A stretch of DNA of 64,000 bases from positions 620,001 through 684,000 of the forward strand of contig NZ_SMBX01000001.1 in NCBI RefSeq assembly GCF_004342005.1. Reading direction: 5' to 3'. How positions within the stretch are numbered: position 1 is the first letter of the stretch; each line of letters starts with the position of its first letter. The notes below the pieces were generated by a model that saw nothing but the letters and a program-made list of their open reading frames with translations, ran no database searches and was not told the origin of the DNA. Both the position numbers and the translations under genes were made by a program. The stretch comes from Paracandidimonas soli (GTDB lineage: Bacteria; Pseudomonadota; Gammaproteobacteria; Burkholderiales; Burkholderiaceae_B). Of the stretch, positions 1-8,486 are shown in pieces.

Positions 1-1
1 T

Positions 2-919
2 GCCACGCTGGCCGCATGGGTACGGGAATCGAGCTGTTTACTGGAACCTTTAAGCAACGCGCTGGGCCCTTACGTACGCCAGGCCGAGAAGATCCACACA
101 GACGATACGCCCGTGCCGGTTCTTGATCCGGGGCGGGGTAAAACTCGCACCGGGCGGCTGTGGACCTATGTGCGTGATGATCGACCGGCCGGCAGCCGCG
201 CTCCGCCTGCGGTCTGGTATCAGTACTCGCCGGATCGCAAAAGCGAACGACCTCAAAAACACTTGCAAGGCTTTAGCGGCATCCTGCAAGCAGACGCCTA
301 TATTGGCTATGGTGCTCTGTACCGTGGCGGGCAGATCGTGGAGGCGGGCTGCTGGGCGCATGCCCGGCGCAAATTCTATGACCTGTTCAAACATGAGCCT
401 TCGCCCATCGCACAAGAGGCATTAGCCCGCATTGGCGCCTTGTACGCTATTGAACGGGAGATCCGAGGTTGTGCCGTGGCGCTTCGCCAATCGGCTCGCC
501 AACAGCAGGCCGCGCCGCTGCTGGTCAGTCTAAAGGACTGGCTGGAGCAAGTGCTCGCGACGGTCTCGGTTAAATCCGAACTGGCCAAGGCGATCAAATA
601 TACGCTCGGGCATTGGGCGGCACTGACCCGTTATTGCGATGATGGACGCATCGAGATCGACAACAATACGGCCGAGCGCTCGATTCGCCCGTTGGTTCTT
701 GGCCGGCGTAATTATTTATTTGCCGGCTCCGATGGCGGTGGGCACAGCGCGGCGGTAATCTATAGCTTGATCAGCACGGCGCGGCTCAACGACGTGGAGC
801 CCTTCGCCTATCTGCGCGCCGTGTTCGAGCGCATCGCTGACCATCCAATCAATCAAATCGACGAGTTGTTGCCGTGGCGTCTGGACCTGCTAAACGAAAG
901 CCTGCCCAAGGCGGCGTAA
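2..919 (+). CDS. tnpC: IS66 family transposase TnpC (C-terminal part)
   Basis: DDE transposase of IS66 elements, entering open from the left edge; no start is in the window. The first catalytic Asp lies in the HTDDTPVPVLDPG segment (about 92-130), the second in LQADAYIGY, and the Glu in DNNTAERSIRPL, followed by the GRRNYLFAGSDGG stretch and the IS66 C-terminal domain with its LNDVEPFAYL motif. Reading frame and all visible catalytic residues are intact, so nothing here suggests decay. Only about 305 residues are visible of roughly 510-530 usual for TnpC. Confidence 0.93.
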   Translation, partial: ATLAAWVRESSCLLEPLSNALGPYVRQAEKIHTDDTPVPVLDPGRGKTRTGRLWTYVRDDRPAGSRAPPAVWYQYSPDRKSERPQKHLQGFSGILQADAYIGYGALYRGGQIVEAGCWAHARRKFYDLFKHEPSPIAQEALARIGALYAIEREIRGCAVALRQSARQQQAAPLLVSLKDWLEQVLATVSVKSELAKAIKYTLGHWAALTRYCDDGRIEIDNNTAERSIRPLVLGRRNYLFAGSDGGGHSAAVIYSLISTARLNDVEPFAYLRAVFERIADHPINQIDELLPWRLDLLNESLPKAA

Positions 920-972
920 ATACCTCTGATCATCGGCATATTGATGCGCTGATCAAGGGTGAGGGCCATGTC

Positions 973-1167
973 ATGATTGGGGCGATCCAGCCGGTGCGTA
1001 ATGCCGCAGTCGCCTATGATGGCAAACAAGCCGTGGCCATGCTGCGTTACCGGCCAAATGAACCTCTGAGCTCAATCTTAAAACGACTTGATACCGCCAT
1101 TGCCACCGCCCAAGCCAGCGGCGAGCGTGTCGATGAGTGGAATCAGCCTGGCGTGAACTGGACCTAA
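973..1167 (+). CDS. small ORF inside the IS66 right end
   Basis: A 64-residue reading frame between tnpC and the right terminal repeat. The frame is open further upstream (to 874, overlapping tnpC); ATG 973 is the first plausible start in the gap. The product is soluble, with a basic/hydrophobic middle (SSILKRLDTAIATA) and no motif I recognise. Its position inside the element, 40 bp from the terminal repeat, suggests an IS-carried accessory gene or simply a conserved non-essential frame. Function unknown. Confidence 0.4.
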   Translation: MIGAIQPVRNAAVAYDGKQAVAMLRYRPNEPLSSILKRLDTAIATAQASGERVDEWNQPGVNWT

Positions 1168-1178
1168 GCTATCTAGGT

Positions 1179-1207
1179 CGTCAAGACGGCCTTGGAATGA
1201 CGCTTAC
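1179..1207 (+). repeat. IS66 right terminal inverted repeat
   Basis: The terminal segment ends in ATGACGCTTAC; its complement GTAAGCGTCAT matches the expected IS66 terminus. The inner limit is approximate because the left repeat is outside the window. Confidence 0.7.
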
Positions 1208-1240
1208 TCGCTATTGCAAGTTGTGATGATTTGTCGTTAT

Positions 1241-1269
1241 AAATTGGATCCATCATTTTATCCTATAAT
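1241..1269 (+). promoter_or_regulatory. GntR-type operator overlapping a promoter (site A)
   Basis: TTGGATCCA (1244-1252) sits just upstream of a perfect TATAAT (1264-1269), 65 bp before the FAD oxidoreductase start. It shares the GGATCC core with five other intergenic sites in the island but lacks the second GGAT half-site at the usual 6-bp distance. A repressor here would cover the -35 region. Assignment to the island's GntR regulator is inferred. Confidence 0.55.
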
Positions 1270-1313
1270 ACTATGCCACCACTGGATGGCGGTAACTCTG
1301 AAGAGGAAATGAA

Positions 1314-2471
1314 ATGGCGGATGTGATCATTATTGGCGGCGGCGCTATTGGCGCCAGTATCGCGTTGTTCTGCAAACAGAAAGAGCCTTCGCTGCGTGTC
1401 ACCGTGATCGAACCTGATCCATTCAGCGATTTGGCCTCGTCCGCCACCTCCGGCTCCGGCGGCTCGCGCCGCCTGTTCTTCTGTCCGGAAAATATCGCCA
1501 TGTCCAACTTCAGCATCGAATACATGCAGTCGCTGGATGCCTCGGCGGAATCGCCATTTGCCGGGGTTGACTGGCATTCTCGCGGCTATCTTTTCATCGT
1601 TCCACCCAAGGGCATCGAGTTGCTCGAGTCCAATCTCGAGATCCAGCACTCCATGGGTGTGGAAGCATCGTTGTTCACGCCTGAACAGATCCAGGAGCGC
1701 TTTCCAATGATGCGTGTCGACGATCTGGGTGCGGGCGTATTCTCGCCACGGGATGGCTGGTTCAATGCTCAAAAGTATTGGGCTCTAATGGTGCAAAAGG
1801 CGCGCGATGCAGGTGTGGAGTTTGTGCAGGATGCCGTGGTCGGTTTCGATGAAGGCGAGCGTCTTGTAACGGCTGCCAAGCTGCGCTCGGGGCGGAGCTT
1901 GCGTGCCGATTTCTTTGTCAATGCTGCCGGTCCGTGGGCGCAGCAAATAAGCCAGATGATTGGGATGCCGCTACCCATCAATCCGATGGTGCGCTACGAG
2001 CATAACTTTACAACCGAGTTTTTCCAGCCGAACATGCCTTACGTCAAAGATCTGCAGGGCTTGGCCATCCGTTCGACCAACAGCGGCTACTCGGGAGGAC
2101 TGGTAGATACCAAGACGCCGCGCGGCTTCGCTCAAGCGCTCGATGTCAACTGGTTCGATCGCATCGTACGCCCCGCTGTGAACTGGCGCTTTCCCGGTAT
2201 GGGTGAACTGCAGTTGACCAAATCATGGTCAGGTCTGTATGAACAGTGCGACCTCGATGGCAATCCCATCATTGGCCCCTGGACGGGGAAGCGTGACAAC
2301 TTCATCGTTGCTGCCGGATTTTCCGGTCACGGTCTGATGCATGCTCCTGCTACCGGGCTGGCCGTGGCCGAATGGATCGTGGACGGCCGTTATCAAACGA
2401 TCGATCTGACGCGATTTGGCCACTCCCGCGTGGAGCGCAACGAGCCTTATAAGGAGCGGGGCATTATTTGA
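1314..2471 (+). CDS. FAD-dependent oxidoreductase, DAO family (paralogue 1)
   Basis: A 385-residue flavoprotein of the D-amino-acid/sarcosine oxidase (DAO) fold, expected to oxidise a primary or secondary amine C-N bond. The N-terminus shows the dinucleotide fold GGGAIGAS (residues 8-15) and the ribose-binding Glu33 of VIEPD. The C-terminal FAD-contact segment is GFSGHGLMHAPATG. No signal peptide, so cytoplasmic. It is preceded by an AGAGGA ribosome site and operator A, and followed by a Bug gene with its own operator. It is closely related to the product at 8487-9668, both ending in a shared TIDLTR-G-RVE-N-PY pattern. Substrate unknown; by context a cyclic or N-substituted amino acid is likely. 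Confidence 0.85.
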   Translation: MADVIIIGGGAIGASIALFCKQKEPSLRVTVIEPDPFSDLASSATSGSGGSRRLFFCPENIAMSNFSIEYMQSLDASAESPFAGVDWHSRGYLFIVPPKGIELLESNLEIQHSMGVEASLFTPEQIQERFPMMRVDDLGAGVFSPRDGWFNAQKYWALMVQKARDAGVEFVQDAVVGFDEGERLVTAAKLRSGRSLRADFFVNAAGPWAQQISQMIGMPLPINPMVRYEHNFTTEFFQPNMPYVKDLQGLAIRSTNSGYSGGLVDTKTPRGFAQALDVNWFDRIVRPAVNWRFPGMGELQLTKSWSGLYEQCDLDGNPIIGPWTGKRDNFIVAAGFSGHGLMHAPATGLAVAEWIVDGRYQTIDLTRFGHSRVERNEPYKERGII

Positions 2472-2644
2472 GCCCGTCTTTCCGTCCTGTGGCGAGGCTG
2501 GACCAGGAGAATGGCAGGGTTGACTGCGAATGCCAGTGATTCCGCCCTGATTGCAGGCTACGATATCGCCGTCTGCTCCGCTGCAAGGAAACCAGAAGAT
2601 CCCAAGGTTCTGATGTGGAATAAGGGTAAGTTTTGTTATTTTCT

Positions 2645-2660
2645 GGATCCAATTTCGGAT
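2645..2660 (+). promoter_or_regulatory. GntR-type operator (site B)
   Basis: GGATCC-aatttc-GGAT, 62 bp before the Bug start at 2722. It has the same geometry (GGATCC, six bases, GGAT) as sites C, E and F. An AT-rich run (AATATAAAT) follows and may carry the -10. It lies in the 250-bp gap 2472-2721, which holds no credible gene. Confidence 0.65.
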
Positions 2661-2721
2661 AATATAAATCAAATCAACTTTGTAGCCCATTAGCCCTTAT
2701 GTCAAGAAAGAGGAGTCCATC

Positions 2722-3705
2722 ATGACCATGACCCGACGTACCGTACTGTTAGGTACGGCAACTGGCGCGCTGTCGTTTGCTGCAAGAGGCGTGTTTGCCA
2801 GCAACTTTCCCCAACAACCCATCAGAATCATTGTCCCGTACGCTCCAGGCGGCATTACCGATATTCTGTCCCGCCTGATCGCAGACAAAATGAGTGACTC
2901 ATTGCCCGGCGCCAGGGTCATTGTGGATAATCGTCCTGGGGCAGCCGGCCTGCTGGGCACAAACCAGGTCGCGAAAGCGACGCCCGATGGCTATACAATC
3001 CTGATGGGATCAATCGCGCCTTTGGTCATTGCCAAGATTGCAGCCAAGGATCTTTCTTACGATCCGTTCACTGATTTCGTTCCCATTACGCAGATCGCAT
3101 CGGCCCCCCTGATACTAGCTGTGAATCCGGCCATGCCAGTCTCCAATGCTCCAGATCTTATTGATCTTCTGAAGAAGAACCCGGGCAAATATAATTACTC
3201 CAGCGCAGGAGCGGGAGCCCCCAGCCATCTCGCGTACGAACTGTTCAGAAAGCGGTACGACGTCGATATGGCGCATATCCCCTACAAGGGCACAGGCGCG
3301 TCGCTGGTTGATCTGGTTGCCGGCGAGGTTCAACTGACTATGGATTCGGCCGCCGGTCTTCTGCCTTTTATCAAGTCCGGCAGACTCAAGCCTCTTGGCG
3401 TAGCCGCCAAGACGAGAAGCCCGCTCATGCCCGACGTTCCCTCTCTGGAAGAGCAAGGGCTTGGCGAGTTTGATGTAAGCGGCTGGTATGGATACTTGGC
3501 ACCGACTGGCACGCCAGCGACCATCATTGAAACGCTAAGCGACGCCATCAATAAAACGGTCGCCTTGCCGGAAGTCACTCAGCAGATTACCGAGTTGGGA
3601 GCCATTGCCAACGCGACATCTCCGCAGGCCTTCAAACAGCTCTTGCAAGATGAATACACGCGCTGGCGTCCTATTGTCGAAGAACTCGGCCTCAAGTTTG
3701 GCTGA
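2722..3705 (+). CDS. Bug/TctC-family periplasmic solute-binding protein
   Basis: A tripartite-tricarboxylate-type receptor of 327 residues. An N-terminal export signal ends near FAS/NFPQ; it carries an Arg pair (TRRTVLLG) that could make it a Tat substrate. The family motifs follow: PIRIIVPYAPGG, VDNRPGAAG, DGYTILMG, the AHIPYKG strand and LPDVPSL-like MPDVPSL. The start is supported by AGGAG at 2711-2715. It is strikingly similar to the Bug at 6157-7128, including the SYDPFTD and AGAGAPSHLA segments, indicating duplication. No TctA/TctB permease genes lie nearby, so it may act as an orphan receptor or with a permease elsewhere. Ligand unknown. Confidence 0.9.
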   Translation: MTMTRRTVLLGTATGALSFAARGVFASNFPQQPIRIIVPYAPGGITDILSRLIADKMSDSLPGARVIVDNRPGAAGLLGTNQVAKATPDGYTILMGSIAPLVIAKIAAKDLSYDPFTDFVPITQIASAPLILAVNPAMPVSNAPDLIDLLKKNPGKYNYSSAGAGAPSHLAYELFRKRYDVDMAHIPYKGTGASLVDLVAGEVQLTMDSAAGLLPFIKSGRLKPLGVAAKTRSPLMPDVPSLEEQGLGEFDVSGWYGYLAPTGTPATIIETLSDAINKTVALPEVTQQITELGAIANATSPQAFKQLLQDEYTRWRPIVEELGLKFG

Positions 3706-3749
3706 CAGGCGAATGCAAGAGCGGGATTGATCAGGAGCGGGGTACCTGA

Positions 3750-3778
3750 CTGCTGATCCAGCAAAAGGATCTCAGCAG
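3750..3778. terminator. possible bidirectional terminator between convergent genes
   Basis: CTGCTGATCC (3750-3759) pairs with GGATCTCAGCAG (3767-3778) apart from small bulges, around an AGCAAAA loop. It lies between two converging Bug genes. There is no good T-run, so this is tentative. Confidence 0.35.
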
Positions 3779-3811
3779 GCACTCCGCACACCGGTATTTG
3801 TAAACGAAAGA

Positions 3812-4795
3812 TTAATTGGTAGCGATGTTGGCGGCCTTGATCAAGGTTCCCCAACGAAGGCTTTCATCCTTTACCAGCTTGTTGGCTGCGGCAGAAGATT
3901 CATAGTTGACCAGCCCGCCGGTCTGCTTGATTTTTTCTGAGATGTCGGCGTCGGCAAGGGCGGCTTCCAATGCCTGACTCAGCTTTTCGACAATATCGGC
4001 TGGAGTATCAGCCGGTGCGGCCAGGACAGTCCATGAGGTAGCCTCGAGCTCCGGATATCCGAGTTCTCCCACAGTGGGCACTTCCGGCAAGTCGGTCAGT
4101 CGATTCTTGGAGGTCACGGCAAGCGCGCGAAGACGTTTTGCCCGGATCTGGCCTGTCGAGTTTGTAGCTTGGTCAAACATTATGGCGACATGGCCACCCA
4201 TCGTATCGTTGAGTGCCGGCGCGTTCCCTTTATAGGGAACGTGCGTCAGCTTCGTCTTGGTCTGATCCATGAACAGGGCGCCCATCAGATGGGTCGATGT
4301 GCCATTCCCAGCGGATGCATAGGTAAGAGAACCCGGCTTCGATTTGGCTAGTGAAATCAGGTCGCTCAAGGATGTCGCCGGAAACTCCGGCGACACGACG
4401 ATGACGTGAGGAGTATCATAGATTCGTCCAATAGCGGTGAAATCCTTTTCGGGCTGGAAAGACATATTGGGGTAGAGATGGGTGTTCACGCTCATGACTC
4501 CCATGCTCCCGAACAGCAGTGTGTAGCCGTCGGGTTTGGCTTTGGCTACCGCTTCTGCGCCGATGTTGCCGCTGGCCCCGGTCTTGTTTTCCACAATGAC
4601 TGACTGGCCCAGCTTGGCGCTCATGCCGGTTGCGAGTATGCGTGCCACAACATCGCTGCCGCCGCCCGCGGAAAACGGGACCACAATGGTCAAGGCGCGT
4701 TCGGGGAAACTGGATTTGGATTGCGCAGCTTGCGCGGGTATCACCGCAGTACACAGGCTCAGTGCAATGAGGATCTGGCGTCGCTTGTTATGCAT
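3812..4795 (-). CDS. Bug/TctC-family periplasmic solute-binding protein
   Basis: A 327-residue receptor with a classical Sec signal peptide ending in PAQA. Family motifs are ALTIVVPFSAGGG, VENKTGASG, DGYTLLFG, THVPYKG and LPEVPTV. It is more distant from the other two Bugs of the island. It lies downstream of the Ldh2-family gene with a 69-bp gap and no operator of its own, so it is probably co-transcribed from the site C promoter. Ligand unknown. Confidence 0.88.
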   Translation of the reverse strand: MHNKRRQILIALSLCTAVIPAQAAQSKSSFPERALTIVVPFSAGGGSDVVARILATGMSAKLGQSVIVENKTGASGNIGAEAVAKAKPDGYTLLFGSMGVMSVNTHLYPNMSFQPEKDFTAIGRIYDTPHVIVVSPEFPATSLSDLISLAKSKPGSLTYASAGNGTSTHLMGALFMDQTKTKLTHVPYKGNAPALNDTMGGHVAIMFDQATNSTGQIRAKRLRALAVTSKNRLTDLPEVPTVGELGYPELEATSWTVLAAPADTPADIVEKLSQALEAALADADISEKIKQTGGLVNYESSAAANKLVKDESLRWGTLIKAANIATN

Positions 4796-4864
4796 GTGAA
4801 AGCTCCGTAGAATGGCATGGATGAATGGCGCGACAGTATCGGGGCAGGGCCGCGTCGGGAATAA

Positions 4865-5935
4865 TCAGAGGGCTTGGATCAGATCGAGCATTGCCTGAGG
4901 TGAAACGGCAATGCCCTGTGTGGCGGCTTGCTTGCGGATGGCGTATCGCCTGTCGCCGGGTAGCCGTTGTTGGCCGCTATCATGCAATGCCTGGACGAGA
5001 GATTCGATGCGTCCGGTAAACCCCGGGCCTGCCGAATGGGACGGGTCGATGCAAAGAAGAAACTGCCCGGCGCGAGACGTGTGCGCGTCGGGATATTCGG
5101 AACGATCGATTTCCCAGGAAAACGCACCTCCCGTCAGACCAGCGGCAAGGATCTCGATCATCATTGCAATGGAAGACCCCTTGTGTCCGCCAAATGGAAG
5201 CAAGGCACCGCCCGCCAGGATGGCATGAGGATCTTGCGTAAGCTTCCCGTGTTTGTCGACACCCGTGCCTAGTGGAACTTGCTCTCCATGGAGAGCGGCG
5301 AGCTGCAGATCTCCTTTTGCCATCAGGCTGGATGCCTGATCAAAGACAATCGGATCATGTCCTGAACGAGGACAAGCAAATGCCAGGGGGTTCGTTCCGT
5401 ACAACGGTGTGCTACCGCTGTGGGGAGCCATATGGCTGATGCTGTTGACAGCAGTGAGTGCGACGAATCCTTGTCGGGCGAAAGGCTCGACGTCCAGCCA
5501 CAAGGCTCCAAAATGGTGAGAACGACGAACCAGCAGAGTCGCTACACCATAGACTCTTGCCCGTTCTTCAATCAGCGGTCGCGCGACCTGAAGCGCACAT
5601 TGGGCGAAGCCATTGCGGGCATCGATGACTACCGTGGCCCCCTTTGATGTCACGACTTCAGGGGCTGCAGCACCATCAACCCAGTCAGTGCCCAAAGTGG
5701 CGATATATGCTGGGACTCGATACAGGCCATGGCTCTTGGCGCCGTCCTGCTCGGCCAGGGCGCAGGTACGCGCCAGGATCCGGGCGGTGTGGCTGGCCGC
5801 GCCAGCGCGTTCAAAGATCTCTACAAGAAACGATGTCAGCTGTTCGGCTGACATATGGCATGGAGCATCGTTGGCTGCACAGCTTTCAAGATAGGCAACG
5901 ATGGCGTTGTAGGTGTCACAGCTCGATGGGTTCAT
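4865..5935 (-). CDS. Ldh2 family NAD(P)H-dependent oxidoreductase (imine/2-oxoacid reductase type)
   Basis: A 356-residue member of the malate/L-lactate dehydrogenase 2 family, which includes malate and ureidoglycolate dehydrogenases and the delta1-piperideine-2-carboxylate/pyrroline-2-carboxylate reductases. Family marks are the RRSHHFGALW segment, YGTNPLAFACP and the GGHKGSS turn. The frame is open to 6067, but ATG 5935 has a GAAGAGAG ribosome site and fits the family length; the longer version would swallow the promoter with operator C. Given two amine oxidases and a ProC homologue nearby, a role in reducing a cyclic imine (or the reverse) is attractive, but lactate- or malate-like substrates are not excluded. 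Confidence 0.85.
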   Translation of the reverse strand: MNPSSCDTYNAIVAYLESCAANDAPCHMSAEQLTSFLVEIFERAGAASHTARILARTCALAEQDGAKSHGLYRVPAYIATLGTDWVDGAAAPEVVTSKGATVVIDARNGFAQCALQVARPLIEERARVYGVATLLVRRSHHFGALWLDVEPFARQGFVALTAVNSISHMAPHSGSTPLYGTNPLAFACPRSGHDPIVFDQASSLMAKGDLQLAALHGEQVPLGTGVDKHGKLTQDPHAILAGGALLPFGGHKGSSIAMMIEILAAGLTGGAFSWEIDRSEYPDAHTSRAGQFLLCIDPSHSAGPGFTGRIESLVQALHDSGQQRLPGDRRYAIRKQAATQGIAVSPQAMLDLIQAL

Positions 5936-6000
5936 TGATACTCTCTTCAGATACGGGAAACTGCCCATGCCTGGAATTATGCTGCAAGCATGTTTATAGT

Positions 6001-6016
6001 ATCCAAGTTTGGATCC
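6001..6016 (-). promoter_or_regulatory. GntR-type operator (site C)
   Basis: On the minus strand GGATCC-aaactt-GGAT, 66 bp upstream of the Ldh2-family start. On the plus strand it reads ATCCAAGTTTGGAT, an inverted repeat with a 2-bp centre. It controls the leftward unit of a divergent promoter region and lies 87 bp from site D. Confidence 0.65.
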
Positions 6017-6102
6017 TATAAGTATGGGGTTTTCCCTTGAACTGACAAGTGTTTTGAACCATCGCATTCGATCATGTTAGGGGTTAACTCGGATTCATTA
6101 AT

Positions 6103-6118
6103 GGATCCAAAATGGGTT
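6103..6118 (+). promoter_or_regulatory. GntR-type operator (site D)
   Basis: GGATCC-aaaatg-GGTT, the second half-site with one mismatch, ending 39 bp before the rightward Bug start at 6157. Same spacing as sites B, C, E and F. Confidence 0.6.
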
Positions 6119-6156
6119 CCAATAAGAACACCATCAATGCCTGTAAGGAGGCCCCT

Positions 6157-7128
6157 ATGAAATATATTCTGCGCAGTGCATTGACAGCGATGTCGCTCTG
6201 CCTGTTGCCGCTTGCCAATCCGGCCAGCGCTGCCGACTATCCCGAACGCCCCATCCGTCTCATTGTGCCTTATTCTGCCGGGGGCATTACTGATGTGATA
6301 GGGCGTATTGTGGCGATGCCCGCGAGCGAGGTGCTGGGGCAATCGGTGGTGATCGAAAACAGGGCGGGCGCCGGGGGCACCATTGGGACGAATCAAGTCG
6401 CCCGGGCTCCTGCCGATGGCTATACGATTGTGTTGGGGGCCTTGTCTCCGCTGGTGATCAGCAAGATCACCAACAAAGAGCTGCCCTATGACCCGTTTAC
6501 AGATCTCAAGCCGGTCATGCAAGTGGCGCAGTCGTCGCTGGTCCTTGTCGTGAATCCCGAGCTGCCTGTCAATTCGGTTCAAGATCTGGTGAAATTACTC
6601 AAGGAAAAGCCAGGCGCATACAGCTATGCAACCGCCGGAGCAGGCACGCCCAGTCATCTGGCGGGCGAACTGTTCAAGACCATAGCAGGAGTGGATGCGC
6701 CTGCCATTCATTACAAGGGTTTCAGCCCGGCGTTGCAAGACTTGCTGGGCGGCCGCATCCATTTCACCTTTGACTCTATCGGCACACTATTGACGCAGAT
6801 CGCGGACGGCCGCGTACGCGCGCTGGCCGTCGCCGGCGATACCCGAAGCCCTCAGCTTCCCGATGTGCCGACAATGGCTGAGTCAGGATTGGGGGAAGTC
6901 AGCGTCGCTGGCTGGTACGGAGTACTGGCCCCGGCAGGAACACCGGATGCCGTCGTGAACAAGCTGAATCAGGCATTTGTTGCCGCGGTGGGGCAAGAGC
7001 AGGTAAAGCGCCAGTTTCACGATTTGTCATTGCAGGGCACTCCCGGGAGTCCGCAAGATTTCGCTCAACTGATGCGCTTCGAATACGAGCGCTGGAACCC
7101 CATCGTCAGCCGTCTGGAACTTGAGTGA
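6157..7128 (+). CDS. Bug/TctC-family periplasmic solute-binding protein
   Basis: A 323-residue receptor with a Sec signal peptide ending in PASA before ADYPERPI. An in-frame ATG at 6112 exists but overlaps operator D; ATG 6157 follows a strong TAAGGAGG and gives a proper signal peptide. Motifs: LIVPYSAGG, ENRAGAGG, DGYTIVLG, IHYKGFSPA and LPDVPTM. It is a close paralogue of the Bug at 2722-3705. Its end overlaps the frame leading into the amidohydrolase, so the two are very likely one transcript. Ligand unknown. Confidence 0.9.
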   Translation: MKYILRSALTAMSLCLLPLANPASAADYPERPIRLIVPYSAGGITDVIGRIVAMPASEVLGQSVVIENRAGAGGTIGTNQVARAPADGYTIVLGALSPLVISKITNKELPYDPFTDLKPVMQVAQSSLVLVVNPELPVNSVQDLVKLLKEKPGAYSYATAGAGTPSHLAGELFKTIAGVDAPAIHYKGFSPALQDLLGGRIHFTFDSIGTLLTQIADGRVRALAVAGDTRSPQLPDVPTMAESGLGEVSVAGWYGVLAPAGTPDAVVNKLNQAFVAAVGQEQVKRQFHDLSLQGTPGSPQDFAQLMRFEYERWNPIVSRLELE

Positions 7129-7171
7129 TAGATTGTGCGCGGGCATGCCTGCGCACAAAAGGAGGCATGAA

Positions 7172-8407
7172 ATGCAGGGTGAGTATATTTTCAAGGGAGG
7201 AAGGTTGCTCGTTCCTCAGAAGGACGCGCTTGTGGACGGCTGTCATGTCCATGTGCGCGGCGGGACGATCGTAGCCGTATCCGACCAACCGATTCAGGCC
7301 GAGGGCGCCCAAGCCATCGACCTCAAGGGAAAGACGTTGATGCCAGGCCTGATCGACGGCCATGTGCACATTTACATGAACGAGCGCAACATCGCCGCCT
7401 TGGCGGATGTCAACCCGACTTATATGGCGGCCAAATCGACCGTGGTGCTTCGTGGCATGATCATGCGTGGCTTCACCACAGTGCGCGACGTCGCTGGCGG
7501 CGACTACGGTATGCGCGATGCAGTCAATGCCGGGTATGTCACTTCGCCCAGATTATTCGTTGGCGGCAGGGCGATCAGCCAGACCGGGGGGCATGGCGAT
7601 TTTCGCAGCAGGGCCAATACCGGCTATGGATGCGCCTGCTGCACGGGGCTGTCCTTGTTCGCTGCCATTGCCGATGGATTACCTGACGTCATCAAGGCAA
7701 CACGAGAAGAACTGCGCCGTGGTGCTGATCACATCAAGATCATGCTGAGCGGCGGAGTCGCTTCGCCAAACGATCCACTGGAGAGTCTTCAATACAGGGA
7801 GGACGAAATCTCGGCTATTGTCGAAGAGGCGGATCGTTGGGGGGTCTACACGTGCGCGCATGCCTATCTTGACGACGCGATCGAAAGAGGGGTGCGCCTG
7901 GGAGTTCGGACCATTGAGCACGGAAACTTCGTGTCTGATGCCACAGCCCAACTGATGAACGAAAAGAGCGCCTTCCTGGTGCCGACCTTGATCGTGTATC
8001 AGAAGAACAAGGAGCTTGGCCCTGCTTCGGGCAAATCCGAAGAAAGTTTGCGGAAAAACGACCTGGTCCTGGAGGCAGGCTTGCAGGCGCTCGATACATG
8101 CAAGCGTAATGGCGTTCAAATCGGCTATGGAAGCGATCTGTCAATGCACACGCAGCAGTTTCAATGCGATGGCCTGAGCCTGCATGCGCAAGCGCTGTCG
8201 AATGCGGAGGTCATCCGTTCTGCAACTCTGGTCAATGCCGCCATTCTTCGCCAGGAAGGCAAACTGGGGGAAATCGTTCCGGGCGCCATCGCAGACTTGC
8301 TGGTAGTGGACGGTGATCCCTATCAAGGCCTGGAGATATTCGACGCCGAAGGCTCGAATCTGCATGTCATCATGAAGGAAGGGGAGTTCGTGAAGAACCT
8401 GCTGTAA
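7172..8407 (+). CDS. metal-dependent amidohydrolase (prolidase-like branch)
   Basis: A 411-residue cytoplasmic hydrolase of the amidohydrolase superfamily, in the branch often annotated as Xaa-Pro dipeptidase or imidazolonepropionase-like. Metal and catalytic marks: GHVH (His64, His66), the HIKIMLSGG lysine that is usually carboxylated, CAHAY, IEHGN and GSDLS. ATG 7172 is chosen because AAGGAG lies 7 bp before it; the frame is open to 7121. It follows a Bug gene by 43 bp. Related enzymes cleave dipeptides or N-acyl and cyclic amides, so it may release the amino acid used by the neighbouring oxidases; this is inference. Confidence 0.85.
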   Translation: MQGEYIFKGGRLLVPQKDALVDGCHVHVRGGTIVAVSDQPIQAEGAQAIDLKGKTLMPGLIDGHVHIYMNERNIAALADVNPTYMAAKSTVVLRGMIMRGFTTVRDVAGGDYGMRDAVNAGYVTSPRLFVGGRAISQTGGHGDFRSRANTGYGCACCTGLSLFAAIADGLPDVIKATREELRRGADHIKIMLSGGVASPNDPLESLQYREDEISAIVEEADRWGVYTCAHAYLDDAIERGVRLGVRTIEHGNFVSDATAQLMNEKSAFLVPTLIVYQKNKELGPASGKSEESLRKNDLVLEAGLQALDTCKRNGVQIGYGSDLSMHTQQFQCDGLSLHAQALSNAEVIRSATLVNAAILRQEGKLGEIVPGAIADLLVVDGDPYQGLEIFDAEGSNLHVIMKEGEFVKNLL

Positions 8408-8440
8408 GTCGCAGCATCGAGGTTGCAGTCCCGGAAAGTT

Positions 8441-8475
8441 TGAGCCCCCGTATCTTTTGCGGATCCGGGGGCTCA
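8441..8475. terminator. hairpin between convergent genes
   Basis: TGAGCCCCCG (8441-8450) and CGGGGGCTCA (8466-8475) form a perfect 10-bp stem with a 15-nt loop. It sits between the converging amidohydrolase and FAD oxidoreductase genes and could stop transcription from both sides. No U-tract follows. The loop contains a GGATCC, which I do not count as an operator. Confidence 0.6.
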
Positions 8476-8486
8476 TCTCAGTCGGA

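Larger units (their letters stand above)
1..1207 (+). mobile_element. IS66-family insertion sequence, right-hand part
   Basis: The 3' part of an IS66-family element: the tnpC end, a small ORF and the right terminal inverted repeat, which closes with CGCTTAC at 1201-1207. Read inward this is GTAAGCG, the usual start of IS66 termini. The left end, tnpA, tnpB and the start of tnpC lie upstream of the window, so completeness and the 8-bp target duplication (it would be tcgctatt if present) cannot be judged here. The element forms the left border of the catabolic island that follows. Confidence 0.85.

Noticed and set aside
5776-5781. GGATCC words inside coding sequence
   Set aside because: Several genes contain GGATCC by chance (for example here, and near 9606); the operator call rests on intergenic position plus the N6-GGAT half-site.
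8461-8466. GGATCC between the amidohydrolase and oxidoreductase genes as a seventh operator
   Set aside because: It is in the loop/stem of a terminator hairpin between converging genes, lacks the second half-site and precedes no start codon.
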